The notes below the pieces were generated by a model. The model did no database searches and was not told the DNA's origin. It worked only from the letters and a program-made list of their open reading frames with translations. A stretch of DNA of 46,806 nucleotides, taken from NCBI GenBank assembly GCA_902749685.1, contig CACVKW010001411.1:1-46806 (forward strand), read 5' to 3'. The position numbers were made by a program, and so were the translations under genes. Positions 41,656 to 46,806 of the stretch are shown piece after piece; within the stretch, counting starts at the first letter, position 1; every line of letters begins with the position of its first letter. Origin of the DNA: Olavius sp. associated proteobacterium Delta 1. Lineage in GTDB: Bacteria > Desulfobacterota > Desulfobacteria > Desulfobacterales > JAFDCJ01.

Positions 41656-42591
41656 TTAACTAGCCTGTAAAACTTCCCTCAACGTGCCGGAGACTTCATC
41701 CAATGCCTCATTGGCTTTATCCAACTGGGCCGTCATCCGAATAAATGCATGAATCATGCCCGGATACCGAGTACACGTGACATTCACTCCAGCCTCCTGC
41801 AGCTTTTGACCATAGGCCTCACCTTCATCGCGCAGGGGATCATACCCGGCCGTCAAGATAAGTGCTCGGGGAAGATCCCTGAAATTTTTCGCCCGCAAAG
41901 GAGAAGCATAAGGATCATCTGCTTCACTTTCATCATTAATAAAATGGTTCCAAAACCATTTCATAAGATCACGTGACAGCAAGTAGCCTTCTTTATTATC
42001 TTTGTATGAGTGTGTGTCAAAGCTGCAGTCTGTAATCGGGTATATGAGAACCTGCAGATCAATGCGGGGTCCATTGCGATCACGCGCCATCAGCGAAACA
42101 ACGGCTGCCAGATGCCCCCCCGCACTGTCTCCGCCGATAGCGAAACGATCAGGATCAGCTTGAATCTCCTCTGGGTTTTCAGCCACCCATTTGGTGGCCG
42201 CGTAGGCATCATCTACTGCGGCCGGGTAGCGATGCTCGGGCGCCAGACGATAGTCAACCGACACAACCAGGCAGCCACTTTTTTTAGCGAGGGCGTGGCA
42301 AAAGCTGTGATGGGTATCAAGATCGCCAATTACCCAGCCGCCGCCGTGGAAATAAACCAGCACTGGAAACGGCGCATCACCTTCCGGATAGTAAAGTCGA
42401 ATCGGAATCTCACCGTCCGGACCGGGTATTCCGCGATCAATCACCTTCTTGACTGACAGTTCCGGTTGGACAGGAGGCGCTTGATCCAGCATTTGCTTCC
42501 GAGCTTCTGTCGGCGACAAATCCTGGTAAGCCGGCAGTCCAAGCGACTCAGCATCTTTTATAATTTTTACTACCTGAGGATCTAACGGCAT
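41656..42591 (-). CDS. HSL-type alpha/beta-hydrolase (esterase/lipase)
   Basis: Carboxylic-ester hydrolase of the hormone-sensitive lipase group, 311 aa. The oxyanion motif HGGGWVIGDL lies near residue 81, the nucleophile elbow GDSAGGHL near 154, the catalytic Asp in GYDPLRDEGEAYG near 252, and the His in GMIHAFIRM near 283. It has no signal peptide, so it is cytoplasmic. The ATG at 42591 has AAGGAA upstream; the longer frame to 42627 does not. It lies in the minus-strand cluster with the epimerase upstream and the cupin downstream. Confidence 0.92.
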   Translation of the reverse strand: MPLDPQVVKIIKDAESLGLPAYQDLSPTEARKQMLDQAPPVQPELSVKKVIDRGIPGPDGEIPIRLYYPEGDAPFPVLVYFHGGGWVIGDLDTHHSFCHALAKKSGCLVVSVDYRLAPEHRYPAAVDDAYAATKWVAENPEEIQADPDRFAIGGDSAGGHLAAVVSLMARDRNGPRIDLQVLIYPITDCSFDTHSYKDNKEGYLLSRDLMKWFWNHFINDESEADDPYASPLRAKNFRDLPRALILTAGYDPLRDEGEAYGQKLQEAGVNVTCTRYPGMIHAFIRMTAQLDKANEALDEVSGTLREVLQAS

Positions 42592-42716
42592 AATTTCATT
42601 TCCTTTTGAGTTAAAGATGATCGACACTAAGCTTTGAATCCATTTTTTTGCAAAGCCGATTCGTTACCTGGCTTTACGCGGGCGGCCCCTCCATTAATTC
42701 CGGCCGTCTCCATAAT

Positions 42717-42748
42717 TCCTGAATCCCTGAATCCCCCAATTCCTCAAT
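42717..42748. repeat. Short octamer array
   Basis: Four 8-bp units (TCCTGAAT, CCCTGAAT, CCCCCAAT, TCCTCAAT) sit at the 3' end of the epimerase gene and reach its last codons. It is a single arm of the octamer family, without a visible inverse partner. Confidence 0.65.
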
Positions 42749-43691
42749 CTTTCCCTTTCTTCATCACTTTCTGCATCCAAGCGGCATATCGTTGAATACC
42801 TTCCTCGACACTGTATTTAGGTTCAAAGCCCAGCTCTTCTCTGGCGCGGCTGATGTCAAGGGCTTCACAGCGCTGCATGAGTTCACCGGGGCCCAGGTCG
42901 ACCTGAACCGCAAAGGATGAATACTTCCGGCAAAGTTCGGCCACCTTGCCGACGCTGGTCGGCAGGCCCGTGGCGATATTATAAATATTATGTTTGAGCG
43001 CTTCAGCCTGATAAAGCATGGCGGTTCCCCGCGCGGCATCTTCGATATAGGTGAAATCCAGTTTCTGATCGGCACCCTTGTCTGTTGCTAAATCCTCCAA
43101 TCCTTCAAGCGCGCCAAATGCCAGCCGATAAAGCCTGATAAATCGAGAGGGCCATTTGCCCTGTCCGTAACAGAAGTAGACCCGACTGATTCTAAACTCG
43201 AACCCAAAGGAATTGGCGTATTGCTGCCCCAAAAATTCACTGGCGGCTTTGGTCGAACCGTAAAGATCACAAGGGTTCGGGGGGAACTGGTCTTCGGCCA
43301 CCGTCCCGGAAACCGCCCCGTAAACTGCGCCGGTACTGGTATAAACGACTTTGGGAATTTCAAACTGCCTGGCTATCTCCAGCATATTGTGGGTCCCGCC
43401 GATGTTGAGTCCCACATTGCCGTATGGATTTTCAAGCACCAGTTCTCCCATGACACCAACGGTGTGCAAAATGCCGCCAATATCACCTTTATGCTTATTG
43501 AACACTCCGGTTAAGCGTGGAAAATCCAGCACATCGCCTTTGATAAACGTGATGTTGCGGGCGACTTCATCCAGATGATCCGGCACCATCGGATTTGTAT
43601 CATACAGAATAACCTGTTCCCCTTCTTTGGCCAGAAAATACGCAGCCCAGGAACCAATATGCCCGTGTCCACCGGTGATAAAAACAGCCAT
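42744..43691 (-). CDS. NAD-dependent epimerase/dehydratase
   Basis: Extended short-chain dehydrogenase/reductase, 315 aa. The NAD site is MAVFITGGHGHIGSWAAYFL at the N-terminus, the acidic residue VILYDTN suggests NAD over NADP, and the catalytic pair is in DLYGSTKAASE near residue 145. The C-terminus (EELGFEPKYSVEEGIQRYAAW) is typical of sugar-nucleotide epimerases and related dehydrogenases. The ATG at 43691 follows GGGAGG; the longer frame to 43727 reads through that site. The substrate is unresolved. It is first in the minus-strand cluster leading to the esterase, cupin and BKACE genes. Confidence 0.9.
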   Translation of the reverse strand: MAVFITGGHGHIGSWAAYFLAKEGEQVILYDTNPMVPDHLDEVARNITFIKGDVLDFPRLTGVFNKHKGDIGGILHTVGVMGELVLENPYGNVGLNIGGTHNMLEIARQFEIPKVVYTSTGAVYGAVSGTVAEDQFPPNPCDLYGSTKAASEFLGQQYANSFGFEFRISRVYFCYGQGKWPSRFIRLYRLAFGALEGLEDLATDKGADQKLDFTYIEDAARGTAMLYQAEALKHNIYNIATGLPTSVGKVAELCRKYSSFAVQVDLGPGELMQRCEALDISRAREELGFEPKYSVEEGIQRYAAWMQKVMKKGKD

Positions 43692-44099
43692 TGTTGTTGC
43701 ACCTCCCGCTATTCCTTCTTTTACCAATTACAGCCGCTGCCGGCTTTTGTAATATCCATTCAGGTATCCAATGTCCCTGCCGTGCTGTTCTTCGTTATTT
43801 GTCCAATCGTAGCCCCATAAATAGCATGTCCTGTTCTCTCAGTAAAGCCCGTAGCCTTCCGTTTTCAGGAGGGTTTTTTATTGAGAGCAGATGGTTTGTC
43901 TTGGGCTATATAATCAGCGATTTCCGAGGATCTATCGACTGCTGGGGGGATCAGATAATTTTCATTTGAGGACTCGCTTTATTACTTTTTCATTTGCATC
44001 CTTACCGCGCTTTACGGAGCCCAATGCTGCGTGGTGTCGGAGGGGGCACTGTGAGGCTCCTCCCTATCCCGCTAGCCTTTGGTGCATGGGAAGCTAGCT
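43692..44099. other. Intergenic region, one possible terminator
   Basis: Gap of 408 bp upstream of the epimerase cluster. CCTTCC, loop, GGAGGG, then six T (43855-43877, plus strand) looks like an intrinsic terminator, but no plus-strand gene ends nearby. No promoter could be fixed for the epimerase cluster and no repeat shared with the rest of the window was found. Confidence 0.45.
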
Positions 44100-45224
44100 T
44101 CATTGCTTTTGCTCCCACCAATTCGCGGAATAAAATGCGCTCTTGTTGAAAACAAATTCTCCTATCCGAGGAGTGACTAAATCAATTTGTGCTTTGCCGG
44201 CAGCCTCAAGGGTCCGTTTGATGGGTTCATCCCAATCATGGTAGGCTAAGTTGAAGGTGCCCCAGTGGACGGGAAACATCCGTTTGGCCTGGACCTCAAT
44301 ATGAGCCTGCACGGCATTTTCAGGATCCATGTGTATATCGAGCCACGAATCTCCTGGTCCATAGGCACCAACTTTTATGAAACTCATATCGAAAGGCCCG
44401 AAGCGCTCACCAATTTCTTTAAAGTGTTTTGAATATCCAGTGTCGCCACTGTAGTAAAATCGATGTTTTGGGCCAATCACTGACCAGGATGACCAAAGAG
44501 TAGCCTTGTAATCTGTAAGTCCTCGTCCGGAATAATGCCGAGTGGGGGTGCAAATGATCTTGATTTCACCAATGAATTGATCTTGCTACCATTCCAGTTC
44601 CTGAATTTGATTTTTTGACACTTTCCACCTTTCCAAATGGGCTCCAACCCCCAAAGGCACAAAAAACTGAGTCCCCTGTTTTGATAAATGGGTGATCGTT
44701 TTCATATCTAAATGATCGTAATGATCGTGAGAGATGACCACTGCATCAATTTTGGGTAGATCTTGGAGCTCAATGGGAGGCGGGTGAAAACGTTTCGGGC
44801 CAAAATCAAAGGGAAAAGCGTAGTCGGAAAACACCGGGTCGATCATCATCCGGATTCCATCAATTTCTACATAGACGCTAGCATGTCCAATCCAAAACGC
44901 TCTGAGAGTTGGCGTGGCGAAAAGGTTTAAGGACGCGGCAGAAACGGGTACGACTGGAATCTTAGTAGGAGGAATCCGGATTTCATCATAAAAAAGTGAC
45001 TCTGTAAAAAACGACCCGACTTCAGAGAGACTAAATGGAGATTGGGGTTCCACATTCACAAAACCACCTTCTTCATATTGTGGATTTGCTTTCACCCGCT
45101 CCAAGCGTTCTCCAGAGATTTTTCCGCCGAAAGGGGGAAGCGACAGAATAAAAAAGGCGCTGATCACTAAAATGATCAGAACCAGCAAAACAGTTCCCCA
45201 TAATTTTTTGCTTTTGAACTTCAT
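44100..45224 (-). pseudogene. Membrane-anchored MBL-fold hydrolase interrupted by one in-frame UAG
   Basis: Metallo-beta-lactamase-fold protein related to UlaG/NAPE-PLD-type hydrolases, 374 codons. An N-terminal anchor lies at residues 8-28. The metal motif SHDHYDHLD is near 166, GDTGYSKHF near 260 and VHWGTFNLAYHDW near 317. A single TAG at 44586-44588 divides it after QELEW; the reading frame is otherwise intact through RHYSGRGL to the real TGA stop. Relatives usually have a second Trp here (ELDWW), so TGG to TAG by one base change is the simplest reading. It is either a fresh pseudogene, a sequencing error or, less likely, a read-through codon. The upstream 212-codon half alone lacks essential metal ligands. 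Confidence 0.85.
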
Positions 45225-45351
45225 GCAATACTCTTTAATAAAATTGATAGGCTAACGCCGCCAATCTTATCTAAAGCAAAACGCGGCTCTTAACCGGGCG
45301 CGGTTTTTTACGCTCCGTTGGAAGAAGATGTTAATTTAACGATTGCGACTT

Positions 45352-45996
45352 CTATTTTCCCTTGGGCATTTTCACATCCTTAAAATAGCCTGTGGTTTCC
45401 TTTTGAATAATTTCATTGCTTTCAGCAATAAATCGTTCTGTTGCCTTTTGGGCATGTTCCAACTGTTCCAACTGTTTCAACTGTTCGGTGACATTGGAAA
45501 TGCTCCTTGCCTCAGCTATTTCTGCTTCCCACACACTACGCTTAAACTCAAGCTGCATCTGTGCTGAAATGTAACCTTTCCAAGAAGCATCAAACCTATA
45601 GAAAGAATTAATTCCTGTTGCTAAGGCAATAATCAAGCTAATAGAAAGAATGATGAATTTTTGTTCTGGTATTTTCTTTTCTAATGCTACAATAACCGGC
45701 AATATCACTGACAACACAACGACTATAATTCCTAACAATCTGAACCCTATGCGATGTTTTGCCGCTTTTTCTTTATACCATGCTAAATAATACTGATAGC
45801 TTCCTGAAACTGAGGGTCCTTGAAAAAATTTGGTTTTGCTAAGTTCTTTCAGATAAACATTTATGGGGACTTGGGAATTGCTGTATTGTGACGACTGTAT
45901 TAGGCTATTTTCATTTTCTTTGCATGCAGATAGAAAAACTAAAACAATCATTAATACAATGATGGGAACAACTAAATTTCTATAATATTTTGCCAT
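45352..45996 (-). CDS. DUF4231/SLATT-like 2-TM protein with a lipoprotein signal
   Basis: Protein of 214 aa. It starts with a lipoprotein signal peptide (lipobox LSAC near residues 22-25). From about residue 60 the pattern fits DUF4231/SLATT: YYLAWYKEKAAKHRIGFRLL, two transmembrane segments (GIIVVVLSVILPVIVAL and FIILSISLIIALATGI) and then SFYRFDASWKGYISAQMQLE with a coiled-coil tail. SLATT domains occur as pore-like effectors in some nucleotide-based defence systems, but no sensor or nucleotidyltransferase gene is beside it here. GGAG precedes the ATG at 45996; an ATG at 46008 is an alternative. Function unknown. Confidence 0.7.
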   Translation of the reverse strand: MAKYYRNLVVPIIVLMIVLVFLSACKENENSLIQSSQYSNSQVPINVYLKELSKTKFFQGPSVSGSYQYYLAWYKEKAAKHRIGFRLLGIIVVVLSVILPVIVALEKKIPEQKFIILSISLIIALATGINSFYRFDASWKGYISAQMQLEFKRSVWEAEIAEARSISNVTEQLKQLEQLEHAQKATERFIAESNEIIQKETTGYFKDVKMPKGK

Positions 45997-46129
45997 ATAC
46001 CACTCCATTTGATCCTGTCAACTTAATCCAAGGCATAAGTGGCGGGCAGCTAAAGCCACAGATGGAAAAAAAGCTCATAAGAGGGATTAAACTAAGATTC
46101 CAAAAATCCGCTGGATAGAAATTACGCTG

Positions 46130-46806
46130 TCAAATCTTGATTAGTGATTTTAGATGCTGGTATTTTCTTTCTAACTCTTTATCTTTGTTGATTATTGCCT
46201 TTATCACGCTTACCCGCTGACTGACAGCTGAATAGGTCAGTCCGAATTTTTCGCCAATTTCCTGGTTGGTGGCCACTCCTAACTGCCAGGCGATATAGAT
46301 CAACAAGTCCCGGTCGGCTTTATCCGATTTTGTAATCCTGGTTGATTCGCGGTAGAGATCCATGTCACATTTCAGTAGGCCGGCTGCCTTTGAAAGTACT
46401 GTTTCTATGTTTACATCCTTGATGACCCGTTTTTGATGCGGCAGTTCAGCATGCGGTATATCCGGAAGATACCGCTTTTTTATTTTTTTCACAAACTTTT
46501 CGGTTCCTACAAATAGCCCGTGGCGCAGATCTTCCCATACCCACTGTTCATCTTTAGAATATTTTTGTATATTTTCCCGGTAAGCCTGGTGTTGGTCTTT
46601 CACATTGACAAATTGCGATAAAATTACATTTGTATTCAACCAACTCTGGTGCCGTTTGCCATAGGCGTACGCTCTGTAACTGCTCCACTTAAAGTCTGCT
46701 ATACGCCTAACCATGCCGGCTCTCAGTGGATTGCGGTGGATATAATAGGAAAGCTGCAACAGGTAGGCGTCGTCTTGTACCAGCATATTCTTAAAACGAC
46801 CCTGAA
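46130..46806 (-). CDS. REP-associated tyrosine (Y1/RAYT) transposase, N-terminus beyond the window
   Basis: C-terminal part of a Y1-transposase (IS200/RAYT) protein; the open frame runs off the right edge, so the catalytic HUH histidines are not visible. The remaining core shows QGRFKNMLVQDDAYLLQLSY, then YIHRNPLRAGMVRRIADFKW, the typical end of the Y1 domain. The C-terminal extension (about the last 90 residues) has a DnaA-like helix-turn-helix: IYIAWQLGVATNQEIGEKFG, then LTYSAVSQRVSVIKA. RAYT proteins are linked to movement of REP palindromes. Intergenic palindromic repeats elsewhere in the window are possible partners, but not shown to be. Confidence 0.85.
   Translation of the reverse strand, partial: QGRFKNMLVQDDAYLLQLSYYIHRNPLRAGMVRRIADFKWSSYRAYAYGKRHQSWLNTNVILSQFVNVKDQHQAYRENIQKYSKDEQWVWEDLRHGLFVGTEKFVKKIKKRYLPDIPHAELPHQKRVIKDVNIETVLSKAAGLLKCDMDLYRESTRITKSDKADRDLLIYIAWQLGVATNQEIGEKFGLTYSAVSQRVSVIKAIINKDKELERKYQHLKSLIKI

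Noticed and set aside
44586..44588. Firm pyrrolysine or selenocysteine-like recoding call
   Set aside because: The codon replaces a position usually occupied by Trp, no pyl genes are visible in this window, and a point mutation is simpler. Kept only as a check in the findings.

Overview
The window looks like a chromosomal segment of an anaerobic Desulfobacterota (former Deltaproteobacteria) genome, perhaps a sediment-type sulfate reducer or relative. This is inferred from gene content: a tungsten-type aldehyde:ferredoxin oxidoreductase (AOR) with its own MoaD/ThiS-like protein, an iron-sulfur-rich flavoprotein dehydrogenase, two adjacent PilT-type ATPases, a DUF3786 protein, a BKACE (DUF849) enzyme, and a long Alu-containing SRP RNA. 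No rRNA, tRNA or CRISPR was seen. The right edge cuts a REP-associated (Y1/RAYT) transposase.

Layout. (1) 284-3667, minus strand: a polar amino-acid ABC importer (ATPase, binding protein, two permeases). (2) 4248-5353, plus: a UPF0173 metallo-hydrolase and a small ABM-like protein. (3) 5547-10136, plus: a complete branched-chain amino-acid type importer, livKHMGF. (4) 10218-11021, minus: a DppA-like M55 D-aminopeptidase, divergent from a FadR-type GntR regulator (11257). The regulator is followed by a 689-aa multi-cofactor flavoprotein, a DAO-family oxidase-like subunit, the AOR and its sulfur carrier (to 18582). (5) 19179-23463, plus: YggT, a DivIVA-domain protein, PilT, a second PilT, a zinc-ribbon/pseudo-receiver protein and a 52-aa protein. 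(6) 23678-28141, minus: tilS-ftsH-folP. (7) 28344-32744, plus: SRP RNA, grpE, dnaK, DUF3786. (8) 32982-36979: a universal stress protein, a ferritin-like protein, and an unknown protein overlapping a PAS histidine kinase. (9) 37325-39484: an exported serine hydrolase. (10) 39816-43691, minus: BKACE enzyme, cupin (D-lyxose isomerase-like), HSL-type esterase, NAD-dependent epimerase. (11) 44100-46806: a metallo-beta-lactamase-fold gene broken by one in-frame UAG, a lipoprotein-like DUF4231/SLATT protein, and the truncated transposase.

How the genes may work together (inference). Regions 1-4 read as an uptake and oxidation system for amino acids, small peptides or amine-linked compounds. The two importers bring substrate in, the D-aminopeptidase cleaves D-residue peptides, and the DAO-like subunit with its iron-sulfur partner oxidises an amine. 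The AOR would then convert an aldehyde product with ferredoxin. The strongest regulatory evidence is that the polar amino-acid importer and dppA, 7 kb apart, carry nearly the same 49-bp promoter (41 of 49 positions identical, both with a 17-bp -35/-10 spacer). A perfect FadR-family operator palindrome lies just upstream of the regulator gene.

The second theme is repetitive DNA. Intergenic gaps hold tandem arrays with 7-bp or 8-bp periods, often as inverted pairs around a spacer. The largest is an unbroken run of 45 heptamers at 15516-15830. A non-repetitive core next to that array recurs 13 kb away in inverse orientation. These arrays are not CRISPRs, and the ORFs across them are almost certainly not genes.
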